Source: Bradyrhizobium japonicum USDA 6 (GTDB lineage Bacteria > Pseudomonadota > Alphaproteobacteria > Rhizobiales > Xanthobacteraceae). From it: 64,000 bases of DNA. Location: the NCBI RefSeq assembly GCF_000284375.1, contig NC_017249.1:1776001-1840000 (forward strand), given 5' to 3'. This document shows, piece after piece, positions 42,939-51,323 of the stretch. The notes beneath the pieces are model-generated. The model had not been told where the DNA came from and made no database searches. It worked only from the letters and a program-made list of their open reading frames with translations. The translations under genes and the position numbers were made by a program. Positions within the stretch are counted from its first letter, which is position 1. The number at the start of each line of letters is the position of its first letter.

Positions 42939-43658
42939 ATGACTGCGAATACCGACCGCCGAGACTTCATCAGGGGCGTGGGGGCCGCCGCGGCATCGAC
43001 CGCAATGCTCGCAGGGACGCAAGCCCTTGCGCAAGCCAATCAGCCAACAGGAGCCAAGCCAATGACATACCAGTCCAAGCCGATGCCGTTCGATCCGAAA
43101 TCCATTGCCGGCATCTCGGAGAAGGTGCTCGTCAGCCATTACGAGAACAACTATGTCGGCGCGGTGAAACGGCTCAACGCGATCGGAACGCAGCTCGCCG
43201 AGCTCGACTTCGCCAAAGCTCCGAACTTCGTCATCAACGGTCTGAAGCGCGAGGAGCTCATCGCGTCAAATTCGATGATCCTCCATGAGATCTATTTCGA
43301 CGGGCTCGGCGGCGCCGGCAAGCCGAGCGCAGCGCTCGCCGACGCGATCGCGCGCGATTTCGGCAGCATGGAGCGGTGGCGTGCGGAGTTCTCCGCCATG
43401 GGCAAGGCCGAAGGCGGCGGCTCCGGCTGGGTGATTCTTTCCTACTCGCCGCGCGACAAGCGGCTCGTCAACCAGTGGGCCGCCGACCACACGACGACTC
43501 TGGCCGGCGGACGCCCCGTGCTGGTGCTCGACATGTATGAGCACGCCTATCACATGGATTATGGCGCTGCGGCTGCGAAGTATGTCGACATCTACATGGA
43601 AGCGATCAAATGGGACAACGCCGCAACACTGTACGATCAATACAGGCGGGAAGCTTAG
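42939..43658 (+). CDS. Tat-exported Fe/Mn superoxide dismutase
   Basis: A 239-residue protein: GCGGAGGA precedes the ATG; residues 1-32 form a twin-arginine signal (RRDFIRGVGAAAASTAMLAGTQALA, about 7-31). The mature part has the SOD metal ligands in LVSHYENNY, MILHEIYFDGLGG and VLDMYEHAYHMDYG, and the family segment GSGWVILSYSP. It should dismutate superoxide in the periplasm after folding and metal loading in the cytoplasm. It is followed 14 bp later by another exported protein gene. Export of this SOD type, usually cytoplasmic, is the unusual point. Confidence 0.9.
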   Translation: MTANTDRRDFIRGVGAAAASTAMLAGTQALAQANQPTGAKPMTYQSKPMPFDPKSIAGISEKVLVSHYENNYVGAVKRLNAIGTQLAELDFAKAPNFVINGLKREELIASNSMILHEIYFDGLGGAGKPSAALADAIARDFGSMERWRAEFSAMGKAEGGGSGWVILSYSPRDKRLVNQWAADHTTTLAGGRPVLVLDMYEHAYHMDYGAAAAKYVDIYMEAIKWDNAATLYDQYRREA

Positions 43659-43672
43659 ACGTTGTGCAAAAA

Positions 43673-44323
43673 ATGAGCGTAGCGCTCCTGCGGGCGGCGT
43701 TGCTCCTATTGTCGGTGGAGGGAAACGCGATGGCAGAAACCGTAAATTTTGACAACGCAGCAACTGGCGCAGCGCCCGAAGGCTGGACGCTGACGATGAC
43801 GGGTCGTGGCCAGCCCAAATGGACGGTCGAGGCGGAGCCCACGGCGCCAAGCAAGCCGAACGTCCTGAAACAATCCGGCCAGGCGACGTTTCCGGTGGCG
43901 CTCAGGAACGGCACCAGCATCCAGGATGGGTTCATCGAGGTGAAGTTCAAGGCGATCGCGGGCTCCGAGGATCGTGCGGCCGGTCTTGTCTGGCGCGCAA
44001 AGGATGCCGACAACTACTATGTCGTGCGGGCCAACGCGCTTGAAGACAATGTCGTGCTCTACAAGACGATCAAGGGTGTTCGCCGCGTGCTCGATATCAT
44101 CGGCCGGAAAGGCGGCTACGGCGTCAAGGTCGCGGTGCCATCAGGTCAATGGCATACGCTGCGTTGCGAATTCGCGGGAGCGCGATTCAAGGTGACGTAT
44201 GACGGAAAGCCGATGTTCGAGGTCGAGGACGCATCGATCAGGGACGCCGGCATGATCGGCTTGTGGACCAAGGCCGACAGTGTCACCGTGTTCGACGACC
44301 TGACATATGGCGCATTGAACTAG
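43673..44323 (+). CDS. Secreted LamG/DUF1080-like protein
   Basis: A 216-residue protein. From ATG 43673 it has a signal peptide (MSVALLRAALLLLSVEGNAMA, cleaved near AMA-ET), though no ribosome site; ATG 43730 has a good GGAGG but would remove the signal. The mature part is beta-rich with VKFKAIAGSEDRAAGLVWRAKDADNYYVVRANALEDNVVLYK, as in LamG-like/family 16-like jelly-roll proteins. It may bind a carbohydrate. It follows the exported SOD gene by 14 bp. Confidence 0.75.
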   Translation: MSVALLRAALLLLSVEGNAMAETVNFDNAATGAAPEGWTLTMTGRGQPKWTVEAEPTAPSKPNVLKQSGQATFPVALRNGTSIQDGFIEVKFKAIAGSEDRAAGLVWRAKDADNYYVVRANALEDNVVLYKTIKGVRRVLDIIGRKGGYGVKVAVPSGQWHTLRCEFAGARFKVTYDGKPMFEVEDASIRDAGMIGLWTKADSVTVFDDLTYGALN

Positions 44324-44362
44324 GTTGCCGTCGGCGTCGACCTGCTCGCGTCGGAGAAAATC

Positions 44363-44863
44363 ATGCTCGCTCGAAACCTGCTCGGTGCGGCCGCCATCCT
44401 GGTTGCTCTCGCGCATCCCGTAATCGCGGAAGAGCCGCTCACGACCTACAAATCCCTGAGTCCCGAGCTGGCGCTCGATCTGGCCCGGGCATCGCTTGGC
44501 GATTGCCGATCCCGCGGGTATCAGGTCGCCGTCGCGGTCGTCGATCGATTCGGGGTGATACAGGTGGTCCTTCGTGACCGGTTCGCCGGCGCTCACACCG
44601 TTTCAACGGCCTCGGGCAAGGCATGGACCGCAGCAACATTCCGGACCAGCACCACTGAACTCAACGCCGTCAGCCAACCTGGCATGATGCAGGCCGGTAT
44701 CCGCAATCTCCCCGGCACGGTCATCATAGGCGGCGGATTGATTGTCGAAGCGGGCGGCTCGCTGGTCGGAGCCGTCGGTGTATCCGGGGCGCCTGGCGGG
44801 GACGCTGACGAAGCCTGCGCCAGGGCCGGTATCGACGCCATACGCGACAAGCTGGAGTTTTAA
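44363..44863 (+). CDS. Exported GlcG/HbpS-family heme-binding-like protein
   Basis: A 166-residue protein with a signal peptide (cleavage near VIA-EEP at residue 22) and a GlcG/HbpS domain: LARASLGDCRSRGYQVAVAVVDRFGVIQVVLRD, STASGKAWTAATF, GGGLIVEAGGSLVGAVGVSGAPGGDADEACARAG (in parts). HbpS binds heme and senses oxidative stress; GlcG lies in glycolate operons. It is in a row of three exported proteins with the SOD, 39 bp after the previous gene, and about 5 kb from glcD. Confidence 0.85.
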   Translation: MLARNLLGAAAILVALAHPVIAEEPLTTYKSLSPELALDLARASLGDCRSRGYQVAVAVVDRFGVIQVVLRDRFAGAHTVSTASGKAWTAATFRTSTTELNAVSQPGMMQAGIRNLPGTVIIGGGLIVEAGGSLVGAVGVSGAPGGDADEACARAGIDAIRDKLEF

Positions 44864-44864
44864 T

Positions 44865-44909
44865 GCATGATCCGGAAAAGTGCGCAGCGGTTTTCCGAAA
44901 AGATCATGC
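44865..44909. repeat. GCATGATCCGGAAAAG palindrome, copy 2
   Basis: GCATGATC and GATCATGC flank CGGAAAA/TTTTCCG. It starts right after the preceding stop codon. The following tail up to about 44960 (CAACAACCTAAAGCGCGATG...) matches the tail of the copy at 61770, so the repeat unit is about 95 bp there. Confidence 0.85.
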
Positions 44910-44950
44910 TCAAACAACAACCTAAAGCGCGATGACGATTCATCCTAATC

Positions 44951-45070
44951 TCAATCGCGGCTTAGGGGCGCGTTGCCCGCTTCATTGACTCCAGCCGCAC
45001 GCAACCAGTGCGTCCAGTCCGCCCGGCTGTCGAGGTAGACGAGCGCAAACTCGAGGATATCGCTGGTCTG
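44951..45070 (-). pseudogene. Possible C-terminal remnant of a LysR regulator
   Basis: On the minus strand this stretch reads ...ILEFALVYLDSRADWTHWL followed by RAAGVNEAG and a stop at 44951-44953. The WxxWLRAAGV pattern resembles the effector domain of GcvA-type LysR proteins. No N-terminal part is nearby; the frame runs into the end of the amidohydrolase gene. A chance resemblance cannot be excluded. Confidence 0.35.
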
Positions 45071-45071
45071 C

Positions 45072-45956
45072 CTAGATCCCCAAAAGCTTCCTTGCGTTCG
45101 CCTTCAGCACCTTCGGCCGGATCTCGTCGCGGATCTCGATCTTGGCGAAGTCCGACAGCCAGCGGTCCGGCGTGATCACCGGCCAGTCCGAGCCGAACAG
45201 CATCTTGTCCTGAAGGATCGAGTTGATGTAGCGCACCAGGATCGGCGGGAAATACTTTGGCGACCAGCCCGAGAGGTCGATGTAGACGTTCGGCTTGTGG
45301 GTCGCGACCGACAGCGCTTCCTCCTGCCAGGGGAAGGAGGGATGGGCGAGGATGATCTTGAGGTCGGGGAAATCCGCGGCCACGTCGTCCATGTACATCG
45401 GGTTGGAATATTTCAGCCGCATGCCCATGCCGCCGGGCATGCCCGAGCCGACGCCGGTCTGGCCGGTGTGGAACAGCGCGATCGCGCCGCCATTGTTGAT
45501 CTCTTCGTAGAGCGGATAGGCCATACGGTCGTTGGCGTAGAAGCCCTGCATGGTCGGATGGAATTTGAAGCCGCGCACGCCGTATTCCTCGATCAGCTTG
45601 CGCGCCTCGCGCGCGCCGAGCTTGCCCTTGTGCGGGTCGATCGAGACGAAGGGGATGAGGACGTCGAGATGGTCGGAGGCGGCCTCGATCATCTCGTAAT
45701 TGTTGTAGCGGCGGAAGCCGGTCTCGCGCTCGGCGTCGACCGGGAAGATCACCGCGGCGATGTTCTTGGAGCGGTAGTAGGCCGCGGTCTCCGGCACGGT
45801 CGGCGGATGCTTGTTCGGCGACTTGAAATATTCGGCCATCTGAGCCTGGAAGTCGTCATAGCCGTCGTCGGCATGGCAGCCGCAGGGCTCCTCGGCATGG
45901 GTGTGGATGTCGATCGCGACGACATCGTCGATGTTGGGCAGCTTCAGCTTCGGCAT
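45072..45956 (-). CDS. Amidohydrolase 2 family protein (ACMSD-like)
   Basis: A 294-residue TIM-barrel metal hydrolase or decarboxylase. The metal site is seen as H18-x-H20 (IDIHTHAEE), GFKFHPTMQGFYAND, the His in ILAHPSFPW and the Asp in LFGSDWPVITPDRW. This group includes decarboxylases such as ACMSD and 2,6-dihydroxybenzoate decarboxylase. A TTATAT-G-ATATAA palindrome lies 31 bp upstream of the start. Substrate unknown. Confidence 0.9.
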   Translation of the reverse strand: MPKLKLPNIDDVVAIDIHTHAEEPCGCHADDGYDDFQAQMAEYFKSPNKHPPTVPETAAYYRSKNIAAVIFPVDAERETGFRRYNNYEMIEAASDHLDVLIPFVSIDPHKGKLGAREARKLIEEYGVRGFKFHPTMQGFYANDRMAYPLYEEINNGGAIALFHTGQTGVGSGMPGGMGMRLKYSNPMYMDDVAADFPDLKIILAHPSFPWQEEALSVATHKPNVYIDLSGWSPKYFPPILVRYINSILQDKMLFGSDWPVITPDRWLSDFAKIEIRDEIRPKVLKANARKLLGI

Positions 45957-46287
45957 TGGTTTCCTCCCGACGGGTTGCCGAATTGATTATATGATATAAC
46001 GAATTTGGCAAGGCGCGTTGTCGGAAGCGAAGTCCCAAGTCGACAAACGCGTAGATCGGGCCGATCCGGCCGTTTCTACCTTGCTTTCTACTTTGCATGG
46101 GGTTGTTTTCCAGAATTTGCTGGTCCGGAACCGGGCAGTTAACATTGACATCCGGTCCTCCCATGCCTTAAGAACCGCCCCGTCCCGGGCGGCCGGTCCG
46201 CCAGCGGGAAAGATCTCATTTTGCCACATTCGCGCGTGCCGAAACGGTAGTGCCGAACACGGCCTTTCGAACGTTCAGGATTCTGCC
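45957..46287. other. Divergent region between amidohydrolase and rpmJ
   Basis: About 330 bp without a convincing gene. Near the amidohydrolase is a 13-bp AT-rich palindrome. For rpmJ a TTGACA at 46145-46150 is followed after 17 nt by TTAAGA, a weak promoter candidate. Confidence 0.45.
45987..45999. promoter_or_regulatory. TTATAT-G-ATATAA operator-like palindrome
   Basis: Perfect 6-bp arms around one G, standing out in GC-rich DNA, 31 bp before the amidohydrolase start. The form is like operators of GntR-type repressors, but no such regulator is in the window. Confidence 0.4.
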
Positions 46288-46413
46288 ATGAAGGTCCGTA
46301 ACTCGCTGAAATCGCTGCGCGGTCGCCATCGCGCCAACCGCCTGGTCCGCCGCAAGGGCCGGGTCTATGTGATCAACAAGGTGCAGCGCCGCTTCAAGGC
46401 TCGCCAGGGCTGA
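46288..46413 (+). CDS. rpmJ: 50S ribosomal protein L36
   Basis: A 41-residue ribosomal protein, [18 protein letters not shown]... ending [12 protein letters not shown]. It is the cysteine-free (zinc-independent) form usual in alphaproteobacteria. It stands as a single gene, also usual there. The same frame extends upstream without start support, so ATG 46288 is secure. Confidence 0.97.
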   Translation: MKVRNSLKSLRGRHRANRLVRRKGRVYVINKVQRRFKARQG

Positions 46414-46520
46414 TATTGCCCTCGCGGTCGCCTCACGCGCGCCTCACACGACCTCGCCTCACACGAGTTTGACGCCGCCTTTGCTTTGCAAGGGCGGCTT
46501 TGCGCGTCTAGACTTTGGCC

Positions 46521-47168
46521 ATGGCAGTGAGATTCCCTTTCGCACGCACCCTGTGTCTGGCTCTCGTTCTGGGAGCCGCAGGTCTCGCTTTGGTCACTCC
46601 TGCCTTGGCGCAGGCTGATCCGCCGGCTCCACCCGGCAAGCAGAAGAAGCTTCCCGAGGCGCCGGCCAAGCTGCCGAAGGTCGACCGCAGCAAGAATCTC
46701 GATTTCCTGTTCGGCGCGCTGAAGGCCGCGCCCGACGAGGCCAGCGCCAAGCATGTCGAGGCGCGGATCTGGGCGATCTGGATCCAGACCCCGAGCGACA
46801 CCGCATCGCTGTTGATGGCGCGGGCCAAGACCGCGGTCGACGCGCAGAAGATCGACATCGCGATCAAGCTGCTGGATTCGGTGATCAAGCTCAGGCCCGA
46901 CTACATCGAGGCCTGGAACCGGCGCGCCACGCTCTACTACATGCAGAATGACTACGGCCGCTCGCTTGCCGACATCCGCGAGGTGCTGATCCGGGAGCCG
47001 CGCCATTTCGGCGCGCTCGCAGGCCTCGGCATGATCATGCAGGAGGTCGGTGACGAGAAACGTGCGCTCGAGGCCTACCGCAAGGCGCTGGCCGTCAATC
47101 CGCACCTCGAGAAGATCCCCGAACAGGTCAAGGCGCTGACCGAGAAGGTCGAAGGCCGCGACATCTAG
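46521..47168 (+). CDS. Exported TPR-repeat protein
   Basis: A 215-residue protein with a signal peptide (cleaved near ALA-QAD at about residue 31), a Pro/Lys-rich linker, and tandem TPR helices (IDIAIKLLDSVIKLRPDYIEAWNRRATLYYMQNDYGRSLADIREVLIREPRHFGALAGLG in parts, residues about 112-175). It probably serves as a periplasmic scaffold. The ATG at 46521 is preferred to the TTG two codons earlier. It follows rpmJ by about 110 bp but is unlikely to share its function. Confidence 0.88.
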   Translation: MAVRFPFARTLCLALVLGAAGLALVTPALAQADPPAPPGKQKKLPEAPAKLPKVDRSKNLDFLFGALKAAPDEASAKHVEARIWAIWIQTPSDTASLLMARAKTAVDAQKIDIAIKLLDSVIKLRPDYIEAWNRRATLYYMQNDYGRSLADIREVLIREPRHFGALAGLGMIMQEVGDEKRALEAYRKALAVNPHLEKIPEQVKALTEKVEGRDI

Positions 47169-47292
47169 CAGACAAGTTGATCATTTCCCGAGTGATTGCG
47201 GCGTGCGCGGATTAACCACGATCACACGTGCGGCGTTCTCGGGGGTATTGTTGAAGCGCGCGCAGGCCTACCTGCATGGCAGGAGCACGGCC

Positions 47293-47553
47293 ATGAAGCG
47301 TTTGATCTTTGCAGGTGTATTGCTGCTCGCGTCGGGCTCGGTGAGCCTCGCCGACGGCTTGTTCTGGGTGGTCGGCAATCGCGCCACGGGCAGATGCAAC
47401 ATCGTAACCAGCAATCCCGTGATCATCGGCGACATCTGGTTCGGCGACGGTCCCTACAAGTCCAGGGCCGATGCCAAGCTTGCCCGTTCGACGATTCGCG
47501 CCTGCCCCGCGGTCACGCCGGACGAGGAAAAGGACGAGGACGGAACGAACTAG
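47293..47553 (+). CDS. Small exported protein of unknown function
   Basis: An 86-residue product: AGGAG lies 7 nt before the ATG, then a signal peptide (MKRLIFAGVLLLASGSVSLA, cleaved near residue 20) and a short domain with two cysteines (GRCNIVTSNPVIIGDIWFGDGPYKS, RACP), which may form a disulfide, and an acidic tail. I do not recognise a family; small proteins of this look occur widely in Bradyrhizobium. Confidence 0.75.
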   Translation: MKRLIFAGVLLLASGSVSLADGLFWVVGNRATGRCNIVTSNPVIIGDIWFGDGPYKSRADAKLARSTIRACPAVTPDEEKDEDGTN

Positions 47554-47560
47554 CCTGCAC

Positions 47561-47743
47561 CTAGTGCAGGATGCTACCGGCGCGCTCGACAAGGCCGTGA
47601 TCGGCGGCTGCGGCGTAGGCCTTTGCAAGCTCCGTCTCGAGATGCTCATTGATCAGAAGCAGTGCCCGCACGGCACCGCGCAGGTCACCGTTGCAGCTCG
47701 CCACGATCTCGTCGATCGCAGTGTCGTTGGATCTGAAGCTCAT
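47561..47743 (-). CDS. Small hypothetical protein, 60 residues
   Basis: The ATG at 47743 has GGAGA 6 nt upstream; an ATG at 47749 is too close to it. The product is helical and acidic (AIDEIVASCNGDLRGAVRALLLINEHLETELAKAYAAA), without signal or membrane helix. Convergent with the preceding exported protein gene, 7 bp apart. Function unknown. Confidence 0.65.
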   Translation of the reverse strand: MSFRSNDTAIDEIVASCNGDLRGAVRALLLINEHLETELAKAYAAAADHGLVERAGSILH

Positions 47744-48042
47744 CGACATTCTCCGGTTCAAATCAGGACAAATCCTGCCGGTCTTTCCCGCATCTCCTGG
47801 AGTTGCGAGGAGGATCGGCGCCCACCCGCGCCTAGATGGCGGAACCGACCGTGGCGATTATATGGAGGCCGCGATGACGACTGCATGAAGCTGGCCTGAG
47901 GCTTGCGCGCTGCGGAGAATACGATTGATTTTGCTACGTTTTTTCTGCTCGAATTATGCACATATCCACAGCCCCGGCATTTCAAGTGGAGCGCGGGGCC
48001 CCACGGAGCGAAACTGCCGTCCGCTAGTCTCGTAACTGCCAG

Positions 48043-49026
48043 GTGCCCTGGATCGCCCGGATTCTCCCCATGATCGTGATGTCAGTCGTGACCGCGCTGG
48101 TTCTGCTGGCGCTGGCGACGCAGGCCGGCGTCCTTGCGGTGCAGCGCGCCTTTCCGCCTCAGGGCCGGATGGTCGCGGTCGACGGCGCTGTGCTTCACGT
48201 CGTCGATATCGGTCCGCGCGGTTCAGGCGTGCCGATCGTGATGCTGCACGGCGCGAGCTCCAATCTCGAAGCGATGCGGCGTCCGCTCGGCGACCTCCTC
48301 GCCAAAGACCATCGCGTCATTTTGATCGACCGTCCCGGTCACGGCTGGAGCACGCGGATGCGGCGGCAGGATTCGACGCCGCAGATCCAGGCCCGGATGA
48401 TCGACGAGGCGCTTCGTAAGCTCGGGATCGATCGCGCGGTCTTCGTCGTGCATTCCTGGAGCGGTGCGCTCGGCGCGCGGATCGCGCTCGATCATCCCGG
48501 CCGCGTCGCCGGTCTCGTCATGCTGGCGCCGGTGACCCATCCCTGGCGCGGCGGCGTCGGCCGCTACAACGAGATGATCGCAACGCCGGTGATCGGCCCG
48601 CTGCTCGCCTACACCATCACGCTGCCGATGGGGTATTTCGTCGCCGAGGCCGGTGCGCGCAACGTCTTCCTGCCGCAAATCATGCCGGACGGCTTCGTGC
48701 AGGACTCCGCGACGCCGCTATTGCTGCGTCCGCGCGAGTTCATCGCCAATGCCTATGACCTGGTGACGCTGAAGGAAGCGGTGACGGCGCAGGCTGCGCG
48801 TTATGGCGAGATCAAGGTGCCGGTCACGATCATCGCCGGCGAGCCCGACAAGACGGTGAAGACCGACATCCACGCGCGTCCCTTCGCCGCGATGCTGCCG
48901 GGTGCGAAGCTGATCGTGCTGCCCGATCTCGGCCACATCGTGCAGAACGCTGTGCCGGATCTGGTGAAGACGGAGATCGAGACGATGATCGGGAAAATCG
49001 TCCCGGCGCAGGCGGCCGCCGATTAA
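48043..49026 (+). CDS. Membrane-anchored alpha/beta hydrolase
   Basis: A 327-residue hydrolase. A single N-terminal helix (about residues 8-30, VMSVVTALVLLALATQAG) anchors or exports it. IVMLHGASSNLEAM is the oxyanion loop, the nucleophile is S138 in VVHSWSG, and the catalytic His is in LPDLGHIVQN near 305. Start uncertain: GTG 48043 or ATG 48070; neither has a clear ribosome site. Substrate unknown. Confidence 0.85.
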   Translation: MPWIARILPMIVMSVVTALVLLALATQAGVLAVQRAFPPQGRMVAVDGAVLHVVDIGPRGSGVPIVMLHGASSNLEAMRRPLGDLLAKDHRVILIDRPGHGWSTRMRRQDSTPQIQARMIDEALRKLGIDRAVFVVHSWSGALGARIALDHPGRVAGLVMLAPVTHPWRGGVGRYNEMIATPVIGPLLAYTITLPMGYFVAEAGARNVFLPQIMPDGFVQDSATPLLLRPREFIANAYDLVTLKEAVTAQAARYGEIKVPVTIIAGEPDKTVKTDIHARPFAAMLPGAKLIVLPDLGHIVQNAVPDLVKTEIETMIGKIVPAQAAAD

Positions 49027-49075
49027 AGCGTTTTCGAGCGACGTGGATACCGCTTCGCGTGAAGAAAACGCGTCA
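49026..49075. repeat. AAAGCGTTTTCGAGCG dispersed repeat
   Basis: GCGTTTTC and GAAAACGC flank the element, and GTGGATACCGCTTCGCG lies between. It begins at the preceding stop codon. Only one copy is in the window, but its layout matches the other repeats placed right after stop codons. Confidence 0.55.
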
Positions 49076-49090
49076 AAACAACAAGCCTGA

Positions 49091-49121
49091 GCTTCGGTTC
49101 TAACTCAATCAGAACCGAAGC
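49091..49121. terminator. Hairpin between convergent hydrolase and cytochrome c genes
   Basis: GCTTCGGTTCT and AGAACCGAAGC are perfect 11-bp arms around 9 nt. It is placed to end both the hydrolase and the cytochrome gene, though no long U-run follows. Confidence 0.6.
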
Positions 49122-49142
49122 CCGGGCGGCCGCCGCTCACGC

Positions 49143-49538
49143 TTACTGCTTGATTTTCCCGTCCTTGTCGAACTGCGCGACGAAGGCCCAGAGATTGTTG
49201 ATCTCGTTCTCGTTCTTGATGCCGGCGAACGCCATCTTGGTGCCGGGGATCTTGGCCTTGGGGTCCTTGATGTATTCCTTGAACGTGGCTTCGTCCCAGG
49301 TGATGCCGGAATTCTTGTTCGCATCCGAGTAATTGTAGTCCGGCGCGGTGCCGGACTTGCGGCCGTTGAGGCCGTTGAGCTCGGGGCCGACCTTGTTCTT
49401 GGCGCCTTCGCCGATCGCGTGGCAGGCCAGGCATTTGTTGAACGACGATTTGCCGGCCGCAACATCCTGCGCCATCGCGGCGGGTGCGGTGGCAGTCACG
49501 GTGAGGATCATCAGTGCGCCAAAAGTCAGTTTTGTCAT
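49143..49538 (-). CDS. Periplasmic class I cytochrome c (c2/c550 type)
   Basis: A 131-residue protein with signal peptide (cleaved near AMA-QDV at residue 23), heme motif C36-L-A-C39-H40 and the axial Met M102 in IPGTKMAFAG. This is the standard small electron carrier between cytochrome bc1 and terminal oxidases or other partners, close to rhizobial c550. It lies next to the glcD gene, divergent, without proven link. Confidence 0.93.
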   Translation of the reverse strand: MTKLTFGALMILTVTATAPAAMAQDVAAGKSSFNKCLACHAIGEGAKNKVGPELNGLNGRKSGTAPDYNYSDANKNSGITWDEATFKEYIKDPKAKIPGTKMAFAGIKNENEINNLWAFVAQFDKDGKIKQ

Positions 49539-49647
49539 CGGGTGCTCTTCGTCTCTTCCCTGGTGGGTCTAGGCTGGTCGGTCTTGCCTGGTCGGCAAAC
49601 GACGGCCCCGCCGGTTTTGGCAGGCCCGCCCGGCTTGGACAAGCCGC

Positions 49648-49665
49648 GAAACCATGACAGGTTTC
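49648..49665. promoter_or_regulatory. GAAACC-N6-GGTTTC site upstream of glcD
   Basis: Perfect 6-bp arms spaced by ATGACA, about 140 bp before glcD and 110 bp from the cytochrome gene. Candidate protein-binding site only. Confidence 0.3.
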
Positions 49666-49802
49666 ATGCTGCCCTACTTGTCCCAGAGCGAACTCGCCGA
49701 AGATCGCCGTTCCGACTTTCGGATGGCCTACCCAAACAGGCGCGGACGTGGTTGATTTGGCGCGACAATTTGATCGTGGGCTGCGACTCGGAAGGATATG
49801 TT

Positions 49803-51296
49803 ATGGCCATCATGATGCCCGCGAGCGACCAGACCGTGCTGGCGCGCCGCGCTGAGATCGTGGCTGCATTGCGCGCAATCGTGCCCGGCGAGGGCGTGAT
49901 CGACAGCGCCTCCGAGATGCGGGCCTACGAATCCGACGGGCTGACGGCCTATCGGCAACCGCCGATGGTCGTGGTGCTGCCCGACACCACCGAGCAGGTC
50001 TCGCTCGTCCTGAAATATTGTGCCGCGCAGGGGATCAAGGTGGTTCCGCGCGGCTCCGGCACCTCGCTGTCCGGGGGCGCGCTGCCGCTCGAAGATGGCG
50101 TGCTGCTCGGGCTCGGCAAGTTCAAGCGGATCCGCGAGATCGATTTCGACAACCGCGTCGTCGTCACCGAGCCGGGCGTCACCAATCTCGCCATCAGCCA
50201 GGCGGTCGCGCATGCCGGCTTCTACTACGCCCCCGATCCGTCCTCGCAGATCGCCTGCTCGATCGGCGGCAATGTCGCGGAGAATTCCGGCGGCGTGCAC
50301 TGCCTGAAATACGGCATGACCACCAACAACGTGCTCGGTTGCGAGATTGTCCTGATGAGCGGCGAGATCCTGCGCATCGGCGGCAAGTCGGCGGAGAACG
50401 CCGGCTACGACCTCATGGGCGTCATCACCGGCTCGGAAGGGCTGCTCGGGGTCATCACCGAGATCACGGTGCGCATCCTGCAAAAGCCGGAGACGGCGCG
50501 GGCTCTGATGGTCGGCTTCGCGCAGGTCGAGGCGGCCGGCGAATGCGTGGCGCGCATCATCGGCGCCGGCATCATTCCAGGCGGCATGGAGATGATGGAC
50601 AAGCCGGCGATCCACGCCGCCGAGGCCTTCGTTCATGCCGGCTATCCGCTCGACGTCGAAGCGCTGCTCATCATCGAGCTCGACGGTCCCAAGATCGAGG
50701 TCGACGAGCTGATCACCCGCGTCGAGACCATTGCGAATGCTTGCGGCTCGACCACCTGCCAGATCTCGACCTCGGAGGCCGAGCGCAATTTGTTCTGGGC
50801 CGGCCGCAAAGCGGCGTTTCCGGCCGTTGGCCGCATCTCGCCCGACTATCTCTGCATGGACGGCACGATTCCCCGCGGCGCGCTGCCGAAGGCGCTGGCG
50901 CGCATCCGCGAGCTGTCGGAAAAATACCAGCTCGGCTGCGCCAACGTGTTCCACGCCGGCGACGGCAATCTGCACCCGCTGATCCTCTACGATGCCAACA
51001 AGCCCGGCGAGATCGAGCGCGCCGAGGCCTTCGGCGCCGACATCCTGCGCGCCTGCGTCGAGTTCGGCGGCGTGCTCACCGGCGAGCACGGCGTCGGCAT
51101 CGAGAAGCGCGACCTGATGCCCGACATGTTCACCGAGATCGACCTCAACCAGCAGCAGCGGCTGAAATGCGCCTTCGACGCGCAGGGCCTGCTCAACCCC
51201 GGAAAAGTGTTTCCGACCCTGCACCGCTGCGCCGAGCTTGGCCGCATGCATGTGCATGCCGGGAAGGTGGCGTTTCCGGACATTCCGCGGTTCTGA
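49803..51296 (+). CDS. glcD: Glycolate oxidase subunit GlcD (FAD-linked)
   Basis: A 497-residue FAD-binding oxidoreductase of the vanillyl-alcohol oxidase fold. The FAD segment VVPRGSGTSLSGGALPLEDGVLL (about residues 79-101) and SQIACSIGGNVAENSGGVHCLKYG are typical; the C-terminal HAGDGNLHPLILYD and GVLTGEHGVGIEKRDLM (quoted in parts) form the active site. GAAGGA precedes the ATG. It oxidises glycolate or D-lactate with GlcE and GlcF, which lie 2 kb downstream, separated by two other genes. Confidence 0.94.
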   Translation: MAIMMPASDQTVLARRAEIVAALRAIVPGEGVIDSASEMRAYESDGLTAYRQPPMVVVLPDTTEQVSLVLKYCAAQGIKVVPRGSGTSLSGGALPLEDGVLLGLGKFKRIREIDFDNRVVVTEPGVTNLAISQAVAHAGFYYAPDPSSQIACSIGGNVAENSGGVHCLKYGMTTNNVLGCEIVLMSGEILRIGGKSAENAGYDLMGVITGSEGLLGVITEITVRILQKPETARALMVGFAQVEAAGECVARIIGAGIIPGGMEMMDKPAIHAAEAFVHAGYPLDVEALLIIELDGPKIEVDELITRVETIANACGSTTCQISTSEAERNLFWAGRKAAFPAVGRISPDYLCMDGTIPRGALPKALARIRELSEKYQLGCANVFHAGDGNLHPLILYDANKPGEIERAEAFGADILRACVEFGGVLTGEHGVGIEKRDLMPDMFTEIDLNQQQRLKCAFDAQGLLNPGKVFPTLHRCAELGRMHVHAGKVAFPDIPRF

Positions 51297-51323
51297 CGGT
51301 CGGATACCCGGCATGGCGGCGAC

